From contig OZ026517.1 in assembly GCA_964019695.1 (NCBI GenBank), positions 60,043,478 through 60,107,477 on the forward strand: a DNA stretch of 64,000 nt, in the 5' to 3' direction. Origin of the DNA: Loripinus fragilis (lineage: Eukaryota > Mollusca > Bivalvia > Lucinida > Lucinidae). A program made the translations under genes and the position numbers. Below are positions 55,817-64,000 of the stretch, piece after piece; positions within the stretch are counted from its first letter, which is position 1, and the number at the start of each line of letters is the position of its first letter. The notes beneath the pieces are model-generated. The model saw only the letters and a list, made by a program, of their open reading frames with translations. It was not told where the DNA came from and made no database searches.

Positions 55817-55980
55817 CAGGGGTTAGCGCGTACGCAGACCCCCACACTTATAAATTGCGTACCCGAGTTGTCCACATTTGGGACAATCGCAGCCGTCAGC
55901 CCAACCGAAGTGCAATGGAAGGGCCTCCTGCTGGAGGAACCGCCTTGTTGATCACGGTTTCCTCTGTACCAGGTAAGTAT
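55817..55980 (-). ncRNA. U1: U1 snRNA, copy 67
   Basis: No difference from copy 1 seen. Confidence 0.96.
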
Positions 55981-56446
55981 GCTTGGACAGCCAAGGCCGT
56001 GCCTCTTAAAGCACAAGGATCTCAATTCAAAGTGGTGTGGCGCCACCAGCTCCCAGCTCACGCTTCCACACGGTTCCCTCGCGCAGCTGCACGCCATGCA
56101 CGTGCTCCACGCCATGCACGTGCTCCACGAGCCTCTCCTCCAAGCAGCACGAACGAAATCCCACCTGCAGCTCGCACAATATAAAGGAGGCGCACGCTCA
56201 GCCTGAAAAACAAGGACATAAGCGATTAAGCACACAGGCAACGTCGCACATACGTTTCTGACATTCAACGTTTACATTGAGAAAGGGCGACAACTCTCCC
56301 TTTCAGCAGCTGCAACTGCAAATGCTACCTACTAGCCCACATTCAACCTGCCTGTCGTGGCGTGATCTGGTCTGCGCGAAAGCACAGGGGTTTTCCGGGA
56401 TTTCTCGGGATTTTGGAAGGGTTTCTGTTCTGCAATGTCTTTGTTT

Positions 56447-56610
56447 CAGGGGTTAGCGCGTACGCAGACCCCCACACTTATAAATTGCGTACCCGAGTTG
56501 TCCACATTTGGGACAATCGCAGCCGTCAGCCCAACCGAAGTGCAATGGAAGGGCCTCCTGCTGGAGGAACCGCCTTGTTGATCACGGTTTCCTCTGTACC
56601 AGGTAAGTAT
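56447..56610 (-). ncRNA. U1: U1 snRNA, copy 68
   Basis: No difference from copy 1 seen. Confidence 0.96.
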
Positions 56611-57076
56611 GCTTGGACAGCCAAGGCCGTGCCTCTTAAAGCACAAGGATCTCAATTCAAAGTGGTGTGGCGCCACCAGCTCCCAGCTCACGCTTCCACA
56701 CGGTTCCCTCGCGCAGCTGCACGCCATGCACGTGCTCCACGCCATGCACGTGCTCCACGAGCCTCTCCTCCAAGCAGCACGAACGAAATCCCACCTGCAG
56801 CTCGCACAATATAAAGGAGGCGCACGCTCAGCCTGAAAAACAAGGACATAAGCGATTAAGCACACAGGCAACGTCGCACATACGTTTCTGACATTCAACG
56901 TTTACATTGAGAAAGGGCGACAACTCTCCCTTTCAGCAGCTGCAACTGCAAATGCTACCTACTAGCCCACATTCAACCTGCCTGTCGTGGCGTGATCTGG
57001 TCTGCGCGAAAGCACAGGGGTTTTCCGGGATTTCTCGGGATTTTGGAAGGGTTTCTGTTCTGCAATGTCTTTGTTT

Positions 57077-57240
57077 CAGGGGTTAGCGCGTACGCAGACC
57101 CCCACACTTATAAATTGCGTACCCGAGTTGTCCACATTTGGGACAATCGCAGCCGTCAGCCCAACCGAAGTGCAATGGAAGGGCCTCCTGCTGGAGGAAC
57201 CGCCTTGTTGATCACGGTTTCCTCTGTACCAGGTAAGTAT
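57077..57240 (-). ncRNA. U1: U1 snRNA, copy 69
   Basis: No difference from copy 1 seen. Confidence 0.96.
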
Positions 57241-57706
57241 GCTTGGACAGCCAAGGCCGTGCCTCTTAAAGCACAAGGATCTCAATTCAAAGTGGTGTGG
57301 CGCCACCAGCTCCCAGCTCACGCTTCCACACGGTTCCCTCGCGCAGCTGCACGCCATGCACGTGCTCCACGCCATGCACGTGCTCCACGAGCCTCTCCTC
57401 CAAGCAGCACGAACGAAATCCCACCTGCAGCTCGCACAATATAAAGGAGGCGCACGCTCAGCCTGAAAAACAAGGACATAAGCGATTAAGCACACAGGCA
57501 ACGTCGCACATACGTTTCTGACATTCAACGTTTACATTGAGAAAGGGCGACAACTCTCCCTTTCAGCAGCTGCAACTGCAAATGCTACCTACTAGCCCAC
57601 ATTCAACCTGCCTGTCGTGGCGTGATCTGGTCTGCGCGAAAGCACAGGGGTTTTCCGGGATTTCTCGGGATTTTGGAAGGGTTTCTGTTCTGCAATGTCT
57701 TTGTTT

Positions 57707-57870
57707 CAGGGGTTAGCGCGTACGCAGACCCCCACACTTATAAATTGCGTACCCGAGTTGTCCACATTTGGGACAATCGCAGCCGTCAGCCCAACCGAAG
57801 TGCAATGGAAGGGCCTCCTGCTGGAGGAACCGCCTTGTTGATCACGGTTTCCTCTGTACCAGGTAAGTAT
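57707..57870 (-). ncRNA. U1: U1 snRNA, copy 70
   Basis: No difference from copy 1 seen. Confidence 0.96.
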
Positions 57871-58336
57871 GCTTGGACAGCCAAGGCCGTGCCTCTTAAA
57901 GCACAAGGATCTCAATTCAAAGTGGTGTGGCGCCACCAGCTCCCAGCTCACGCTTCCACACGGTTCCCTCGCGCAGCTGCACGCCATGCACGTGCTCCAC
58001 GCCATGCACGTGCTCCACGAGCCTCTCCTCCAAGCAGCACGAACGAAATCCCACCTGCAGCTCGCACAATATAAAGGAGGCGCACGCTCAGCCTGAAAAA
58101 CAAGGACATAAGCGATTAAGCACACAGGCAACGTCGCACATACGTTTCTGACATTCAACGTTTACATTGAGAAAGGGCGACAACTCTCCCTTTCAGCAGC
58201 TGCAACTGCAAATGCTACCTACTAGCCCACATTCAACCTGCCTGTCGTGGCGTGATCTGGTCTGCGCGAAAGCACAGGGGTTTTCCGGGATTTCTCGGGA
58301 TTTTGGAAGGGTTTCTGTTCTGCAATGTCTTTGTTT

Positions 58337-58500
58337 CAGGGGTTAGCGCGTACGCAGACCCCCACACTTATAAATTGCGTACCCGAGTTGTCCACATTTG
58401 GGACAATCGCAGCCGTCAGCCCAACCGAAGTGCAATGGAAGGGCCTCCTGCTGGAGGAACCGCCTTGTTGATCACGGTTTCCTCTGTACCAGGTAAGTAT
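58337..58500 (-). ncRNA. U1: U1 snRNA, copy 71 (promoter lost in the gap)
   Basis: Complete RNA as copy 1. Only 5 bases of its upstream region remain before the run of N. Confidence 0.95.
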
Positions 58501-58505
58501 GCTTG

Positions 58506-58705
58506 NNNNNNNNNNNNNNNNNNNNNNNNNNNNNNNNNNNNNNNNNNNNNNNNNNNNNNNNNNNNNNNNNNNNNNNNNNNNNNNNNNNNNNNNNNNNNNN
58601 NNNNNNNNNNNNNNNNNNNNNNNNNNNNNNNNNNNNNNNNNNNNNNNNNNNNNNNNNNNNNNNNNNNNNNNNNNNNNNNNNNNNNNNNNNNNNNNNNNNN
58701 NNNNN
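58506..58705. other. Assembly gap (200 N)
   Basis: Exactly 200 N, probably a fixed-size scaffold gap. The sequence to the right shares nothing with the U1 unit, so how much of the array is missing and the true distance are unknown. Confidence 0.99.
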
Positions 58706-59350
58706 TTGATATTGAAAACCACCGGAACCTTTGGGCTGGCACAGTATGACTGCTGTCAAGTAAGGTAATGTCCAACAGAAACAGTTAAAACAATTTTTTG
58801 ACCCTTTCTTGCCTGTATTAAACACACTTCCAGTTAATTGTTGGATAATGTAACTGGGTAATGATGGTCCACCTTGAAGAATATTGGAAAACTTAACCTT
58901 CATAAGTAGTCTGTGAGTCATGGCTATCAGGCAGAGTAATTTTCATTCAAATCCGTTCAGTGATTTTAGGCATACACCATCTCTAAAGTCGCCTTTAAAT
59001 GAGATATTTTATTACGCCCAGAGTTACGCCCCTTTATTATCATTATTCCAATGAGCCATCCATTTGTGATGCATTTGATAATGCACATTTTCCATAGATA
59101 AATGACACCTTACATATCTAATAACAGTATTTAAACCCTAATTTATATACTATACCAAATATGCAAAATATGCGTTGCTTTTGCTGTTCAGTATATATTT
59201 ACACTGCATCACAGTATTGTCTCGTTTAAATAATAAAACATGTTAATGCACTAATATAACATACAGTATTTCACAATTATTATATGTTGAATTGTAATAA
59301 TGACTTGAAAAGTTCATCAATATGGGAACATGGTATTTCTGTTATTACAG
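58706..59350. other. AT-rich DNA without recognised features
   Basis: No coding frame, RNA gene or clear repeat was recognised. The right end TTCTGTTATTACAG (to 59350) looks like a splice acceptor. Confidence 0.5.
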
Positions 59351-59750
59351 AAAAATGTCATTGAGACAGTATGGTATGACAGGAAAATGTCTGTGGCTGT
59401 CTTGGTTTGTTTTGAAGCAGGAAAATGCTATTATATGAATGATTGCTTATATAATGCATTGAAACAGGCCTGTGTAATACATAAGTGGGGTGGTATAGTA
59501 ATTCCCGGGTATTCTATTGATTCATCGTGTATAACTGTGTATAACCAAGTAGGGTAGCTTGGTATGTATTGTGCGATAGTGTTTGCTATGTAACGTTGCT
59601 TTTCAGGTCCGGCTGCAGGGGTTAGATAGATGTTGTTGGTTATGTCGAGCCGTCTATGGAGACATGTTTGAGGATACAGTGCATGATGCACATGTGTACC
59701 ATGGGCTCTGGTTAGATGGAACTACCGGCGATTTAATGGTCAATGGTTGA
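59351..59750 (+). CDS. Possible last two exons of an unknown gene
   Basis: Two open segments look like joined exons. The first (59351-59548) follows a pyrimidine-rich acceptor ending in CAG and encodes 66 residues rich in Cys, Trp and Tyr (WYDRKMSVAVLVCFEAG). A weak donor GTAGGG follows. After a 58-nt candidate intron, an acceptor TTGCTTTTCAG opens the second segment (59607-59750), which continues in phase 0 for 47 residues (DRCCWLCRAVYGDMFED) and ends in TGA. An AATAAA stands at 59909-59914. I recognise no family. The short intron and weak donor leave room for chance, or for a fragment of a repeat. Upstream exons are not visible before the gap. Confidence 0.27.
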
Positions 59751-60092
59751 CAATACTGTGCCTGCAGAGAAGGTGTGATGCTATCTTGTGATACTAATTA
59801 GGGAAGTACTGTTTTAATTTATGTTTTGAGATGTACTTTAATTAATCTAATTTCTTAGACATGTGAAAAGCTGCTGTGCGTTTATTAACCATGAACAATA
59901 TGATGGACAATAAACAATAGACACTATCTGTTTACATCAGATATGACATACAGTGGACATATAGACTACATTAATTAGAAATAATGTGTTAAATACATTT
60001 TGAATAAACTTTTATAGAATCACACTTTGTTTCTCTTTTTGTACATTTAAATGGTCTGAGGCTAGTTTACCACTCAGTAATTCCTTGACAAT
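59751..60092. other. AT-rich DNA with a possible poly(A) signal
   Basis: Apart from AATAAA at 59909-59914, nothing was recognised. The end (TTCCTTGACA at 60081-60090) could be the 3' end of a decayed LTR, but no second LTR copy was found. Confidence 0.35.
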
Positions 60093-60110
60093 TGGTGTCA
60101 GAAGTGGGAT
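60093..60110 (+). other. Candidate tRNA primer-binding site of an LTR retroelement
   Basis: TGGTGTCAGAAGTGGGAT starts with TGG, as sites complementary to tRNA 3' ends (CCA) do. It stands about 400 bp before the gag remnant on the same strand. No matching LTR pair was found to confirm it. Confidence 0.5.
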
Positions 60111-60507
60111 AAACTGGCTTCAGATGTACAATTTATATTTGTACAGACTGAACAGACATTGTGTTGATGCTTGGTGTGTTGAATTGTATATATTGTTGGA
60201 TAATATAAATATATAACTTGTTCTTTTCAGATCACAAGTGGCTTAATTGCTCAGACCCAGAGAAGGCGTGATTTTTAAAGCTGATCAGAGACTTTACCTG
60301 GAGGTGGTGTGGCTCATTTTCTGTGCAGAATCTGTGAGTAGAAAGCAATATCAAAATAGCAGTTGAGCAGATGATGACACATTAATTGTTTAGTTTAGAT
60401 AAAGGTCCATACATTTTTACACAAGATAAATAGGAAAAGTGTGTGTATATATGCATTGTAGTGCTTTGATTTGTGTTGTATTGGCATTGTTGTTGAATTG
60501 CCCAAAC

Positions 60508-61819
60508 ATGAATTTACCAAAAGAGCTAATGTCAATGGGAGAGGCACTTGGTTATGAATGTGATACATAACGGCTTTTGTTAAAGATCAGCAAGCTCAAC
60601 AAAGGAATGAGAGAATTGCAGAAACACAAAAAGAGAAAGAAGAACGCGAGTATCAACTTGAAAAAGAGAAAGCAGAACTTGAAAATAAGGTAAAATTAGA
60701 AACAGCCCAACTTGAAAAAGAGAAAAAGCAGAACTTGAAAATAGGGTAAAGTTAGAAACGGCTTGACTTGAAAAAGAGAAGGATGAGGCTTTACTAGAAG
60801 TAGAAAGACAAAAGGCAGAGAATGAGATAAAATTGAAACATGTAGAACATACTCATGCATCGGAACTTCTAGACCTTAAATTAAAAGGTGGGGTAGGTGT
60901 AGTAGAGAAAAGCGTACAAAAGCCTAAAGGACCTAAGATTCCACCATTTGAGGAAAGTAAAGATGAGATGGATAGTTATCTCCATCGTTTTGAACGTTAT
61001 GCACTGGCCAAAACTTGGAATAATGATCTATGGGCCACACATTTAAGTGCCCTTCTAAAAGGTAAAACGTTAGACGTATATGCGCTATTACCATCTGATC
61101 AAGCTCTGGACTATGATGTACTGAAAATGGCACAGCTTAAAAGGTATGAATTAACAGAAGATGGCTTTAAAAGAAAGTTTCAGTCTTGTAGGCCAGAATT
61201 AGGAGAAACATTTTGTCAGTTCTCAGTAAGAATGTCAAGTTATTTGACAAAATGGATAGATATGGCAAAAACTCCCAAAACGTAGGAAGGTGTGTTTGAT
61301 TTGATGATGAGGGATCAATTATTACATATTTGCAATAGAGATCTGGCACTGTTTCTTAAGGAACGTACTCCTATATCTTTACCACTGATGGCTACAATTG
61401 CTGATCAGTATAAGGAAGCTAGACTGACTAGTGCATTGAATTTAACTTTTCCTCAGGGTCTTGATAAGAAGAATTCTAGACACAAGTCTCCTAATGAAAG
61501 AGTGGATACAGGTAAGACGTTCAATTCTAAATTACACAAGAGCGAACGTCGTTTTTTCAAATGAGATAGTCCAGCACATATTGAAGTGAATTGTCCTCTG
61601 AGAAGAAACAAGGTAGGAAATGTGGCTTCTAATACAAGGAAAGGGTCTAACAGTCTGATATGTGGTAGCTCCAGGAGTTTATCTCCTTCTTCAAGAGTAT
61701 GGTTCAGTAATACAGAGTATGACAGATCTAGAAATAGGGTAAGAAATGACAATAGGGACAAAGACCAAATATCTGATGAATTTGCAAATTGTGGTGCATG
61801 TATTTTCATTCCATGGTAG
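60508..61819 (+). pseudogene. Gag pseudogene of a Ty3/gypsy-type element
   Basis: From an ATG at 60508 the frame soon breaks near 60568. A Lys/Glu-rich coiled-coil stretch follows (about 60590-60830) with a repeated EKEKAELEN-like segment, the second copy of which is frameshifted. From 60833 one long frame encodes a capsid-like region (PPFEESKDEMDSYLHRFERY ... CRPELGETFCQFSVRM ... FLKERTP). It is interrupted by TAG at 61283, TGA at 61562 and TAG at 61817. The TGA hits a zinc-knuckle cysteine position before DSPAH, and another knuckle cysteine is also changed. A Gag protein would form the particle shell and bind element RNA; this copy cannot. Confidence 0.75.
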
Positions 61820-61925
61820 CATTGTAAATGTAAGAGTAACAGATGCTGTGCCTCAAATAACTACATAATGTGTTATAAGCATGCCTACTACGGAAGGTAA
61901 GATAGGTTAATCAAGAATGTCAGTT

Positions 61926-61981
61926 TTCAGAGATACGGGTTGCAGTGGAGTTGTTGTCAAAAAGCGTTTAGTAAATGCAAG
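61926..61981 (+). pseudogene. Retroelement aspartic protease scrap
   Basis: RDTGCSGVVVKKRLV carries the DTG active-site signature of retroelement proteases. It is in a different frame from the gag remnant and stops soon after. Only this short piece can be read. Confidence 0.5.
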
Positions 61982-62571
61982 TTAGTACACAGGTAAAGAA
62001 CAAACACTCAAGAAGTCTCAAAAGGGCTCTATGATGGTTCAGACCTGAAGACTGATCTATTGATGAGATGGTAGGGGCCTGATGCTTTGGCTGTTTGTCA
62101 GGCCCACCACGGTTTACCTGTTGGATTTTTTTTGCTCTGATATTCAGTTTTATTTACTGTTTAGTCCTTACCTTTGCTTTATCTCCTTGTTATATCTTGA
62201 TTTACATGTTTCAGGAGATGATGCATTGATAAGTTATGGGTCTTTCATGCAAACCAAATATCTATGTGTCTTGATCCACATCTGAATTAAGGGTGAGGTT
62301 GGCGCCGTTAAACTGGTTTAAGCCCTCCAATAAAATATTTTACTGACCGTTCCAAGGCAGTATTTCTTTTGTGGATCTTTTATGTTTTTGTTCTGTTTTG
62401 TGTTTGCTATGTCTTTGTGCGCGTCTGTTCATATGCGCTTTGTGGTCACCTGCTGGGAAAGGGCTGACCTCTTGGCTCTCGTTTGTGGTGTCTAACTGAG
62501 AGTTTGTCACTTTCCCATTGATATCCTGGGTCAGGTGTGGTACTTGATTGTATCGATTCCTGATCTTTGCA
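61982..62571. other. Unassigned stretch replacing the reverse transcriptase region
   Basis: Here an intact element would carry its reverse transcriptase, but no RT motif is found in any frame. The sequence is T-rich on the plus strand and includes GTTAAACTGGTTTAAGCCC, which looks like part of another interspersed repeat. Deletion plus insertion of a foreign repeat is the simplest reading. Confidence 0.4.
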
Positions 62572-63200
62572 CACCTACTTACTCTAGTTTCCAGTCCAAT
62601 ACTGAAGTTGCCCCATTTTGCTGCTCAATTTATACTTCAAACTGATGCATCAGAATATGGTATAGGATCAGTGTTATTACAAGAGGAGAATGGTCTGAAC
62701 ATGCCTATTGCATACACAAGCAGCAAGTTATAGGCAATTGAGCGAAACTATTCAGTCATAGAGAAGGAGTGTCTTCGCATAGTTTGGTCAGGCCTAAATG
62801 AAATATATGTGTGGTTCCTGTTGCATACCAACAAAATTTAGGGTAGGTAGGGAAATTATTAAATTTTGTTATAACATTTAACAAAGAAAGTAGTGACAAA
62901 ATCTGAAAAAGTGCCCATTTTAGGTATTTTTTTTTCTCCAAAGACCATTTTACTGTTTAGGGTAGGTTTAAAAAAATATGGGTAGGTAGGCAACAGGAAC
63001 CACACATACATTTCATTTAAGCCACAGTACAAAAGTTCTCTAGGTACTTGTATGGACAAGAATTTGTCTTGGAAACAGATCATCAGCCCTTGGTTTATTT
63101 GACAAAGAAGTCAGTTGCTAATGCAAGATTAATGCGATGGGCGTTGGTATTACAGCCATATTATTTAGAATACAAGCCATCAGAGGTCGAGATAACGTAG
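62572..63200 (+). pseudogene. Ty3/gypsy-type RNase H pseudogene, split by an inserted element
   Basis: The first part (62572-62790) reads SSPILKLPHFAAQFILQTDA, then EYGIGSVLLQEENG and IEKECLRIVW: the RT connection and start of RNase H, with a TAG at 62731. After the inverted-repeat element (62791-63023) the same frame resumes: KFSRYLYGQEFVLETDHQPL, then a stop at 63198. DAS and ETDHQPL carry the usual catalytic acidic residues. It is inactive. Confidence 0.75.
62791..63023. mobile_element. 233-bp inverted-repeat element (MITE-like) inside RNase H
   Basis: Terminal inverted repeats of 33 bp at 62791-62823 and 62991-63023 match with two differences (GGCYTAAATGAAATRTATG and onward). The inside is AT-rich with GGGTAGGTAGG-type repeats near both ends and no coding capacity. 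The flanks give a continuous RNase H reading when it is left out, so it is an insertion. A target duplication is not clear (2 bp at most). The transposase superfamily was not identified. Confidence 0.7.
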
Positions 63201-63760
63201 GTGCTGTTTTTCTCAGTAGAAATCTGAAGTAAGTGAAATTTTAAAATGTATGCAAAATGCTCTGTGAATTTATAAGTGTGCATATTCACACTTGTCAAGG
63301 GGAAAGTATTGTCACGGTCGCATCTTTCAGATGACCCTCAGTAGAAATTATTTGTCCAAGTGAATATCTTGGGATCGGGTGGTTGATTTTACCTGTACAG
63401 TTATATACATTTTTATCACACCTCGCAGAACTGGTTTACATACGTGGCCAGTTGACTTCCAAATTTCAATGAATAAACATATACATGCTCTACTATACTG
63501 TTATTAGATTATTAGATTTGTCAGAGAAAGTAAAATATACTTCAAAAGAAGACACATAGAGCTGCACAGGAGGTAAGGAGGCTGCGCAGTTTTCTGGGTG
63601 AGTCCTTGTTCATTTAATTTTTCCTATGATAAGAACATATTTAGTTTGAGGTCCCAAAGGTTAAAATCCTGGTGTAGAATATGGTTATATTCTAAAAACT
63701 ATCTTCAGAAATGCATTTCATGAATAAGCATGGTGTCTGCGTTTTTTTGTGCAAAAGCAC
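63201..63760. other. AT-rich DNA after the retroelement remnant
   Basis: After the purine tract (63297-63306) a TGTCACGGTCGC start may mark a 3' LTR, but its end and its 5' partner were not found. Nothing else was recognised. Confidence 0.3.
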
Positions 63761-64000
63761 TGTATATGTACTGTCGGTTCCGCAATTGGAAAGTATCATT
63801 GAAAAAGAACTGTATATGTGCGGTCAGTTCAGTAATTGGGAAGTATCATTGAAAACTCACTATATAGATACTGTTGTTTTCATTATTGGGAAGTGTAATG
63901 AAAAACACTGTGTAGGTATGGTTGGTCCATAATTGGGAGGTATCATTGAGCATTGATATATGTACAGTGGTTGATATTAAGGAAATGCATTGTGTATCAC
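63761..64000. repeat. Degenerate tandem repeat, ~50-bp period
   Basis: About 4.9 units of 48-50 bp. Each begins TGTATATGTA or similar, has AATTGGGAAGTATCATTGA near the end, and diverges progressively to the right. It continues past the window edge. Confidence 0.75.

Larger units (their letters stand above)
13774..58505 (-). repeat. Tandem array of 630-bp U1 snRNA gene units, 71 complete genes
   Basis: Each unit has a 164-nt U1 gene on the minus strand and a 466-bp spacer. Almost all units are 630 bp. Units with copies 5, 21 and 24 are 631 bp, three are 629 bp (spacers upstream of copies 37 and 39, and copy 41 itself), and copy 59 makes a 627-bp unit. The near-identity across 44 kb points to strong homogenisation by unequal exchange or gene conversion, or partly to assembly consensus. 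The array runs into an assembly gap, so 71 is a minimum. Confidence 0.97.
60093..63306 (+). mobile_element. Decayed Ty3/gypsy-type LTR retroelement
   Basis: In order on the plus strand there are a primer-binding-site-like sequence, a gag remnant, a protease scrap, an RNase H remnant and a purine tract AAGGGGAAAG (63297-63306) followed by TGTCACGG, a plausible LTR start. The reverse transcriptase is missing and integrase is not seen. Stops and frameshifts break every part, so it is inactive. Confidence 0.7.

Noticed and set aside
14240..58505. CRISPR-like or satellite array
   Set aside because: The unit is 630 bp with a U1 gene inside and no short repeat-spacer pattern.
14155..58749. 150-codon and 75-codon open frames repeated in every 630-bp unit on both strands
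   Set aside because: They cover the U1 RNA gene and its promoter and owe their regularity to the repeat. U1 fits length, motifs and structure exactly, and there is no sign of coding selection.
59431..59691. 86-codon minus-strand frame
   Set aside because: Overlaps the better-supported plus-strand exon-like segments and shows no recognisable features.
58706..60092. 5' LTR of the gypsy-type remnant
   Set aside because: No copy of the TGTCACGGTCGC start found after the purine tract occurs here, so the LTR limits cannot be set.

Overview
The window looks like a metazoan nuclear contig, probably from a marine invertebrate; a bivalve mollusc is my guess and cannot be proved from the sequence. It has no prokaryotic-style gene layout. 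Its core is a tandem array of a 630-bp unit. Reading the unit on the minus strand gives a complete 164-nt U1 spliceosomal snRNA: the 5' end ATACTTACCTG, stem-loop I, the U1A-type loop ATTGCACTTC, an Sm-like AATTTATAAG stretch, and a terminal stem with a UNCG tetraloop. I count 71 uninterrupted U1 genes (14240-58500). All are on the minus strand and nearly identical, with 466-bp spacers.

Layout. 1-5065: a LINE (copy A, minus strand) cut by the window edge. About 5066-5107: the 5' remnant of the U1 gene it entered. 5108-5573: an ordinary spacer. 5574-5703: nt 35-164 of the next U1 gene. 5704-13730: a complete LINE (copy B, minus strand) inserted in that gene. 13731-13773: nt 1-43 of the same gene. 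13774-58505: the uninterrupted array, ending in a 200-base run of N (58506-58705). 58706-64000: unrelated AT-rich DNA with a possible two-exon gene end, a decayed Ty3/gypsy-type element that lacks its RT, a small inverted-repeat element inside its RNase H, and a ~50-bp tandem repeat.

The main discovery candidate is the LINE family. Both copies sit in adjacent U1 genes, in the same orientation as U1, at the same place in stem-loop I. Copy B is flanked by an exact 9-bp duplication of U1 nt 35-43, possibly 13 bp with one changed base. The copies are too different from each other to be one insertion duplicated with the array, so this looks like target-site specificity for U1. Each encodes an ORF1 protein with a CCHC zinc knuckle and an ORF2 with APE endonuclease, reverse transcriptase and a C-terminal zinc motif, resembling Tx1-clade elements. 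Between them both copies keep an open frame of about 650 codons (called ORFm here). It starts 8-11 nt after ORF1 and overlaps the ORF2 start by 10 nt.

How the parts may work together (inference). The U1 promoter upstream could transcribe the LINE, whose own 5' leader is only about 20-60 nt. The transcript would start with U1 nt 1-43 and carry three closely packed frames. ORF2 would cut U1 stem-loop I and reverse transcribe there. The many U1 copies would be both a safe target and a source of expression.
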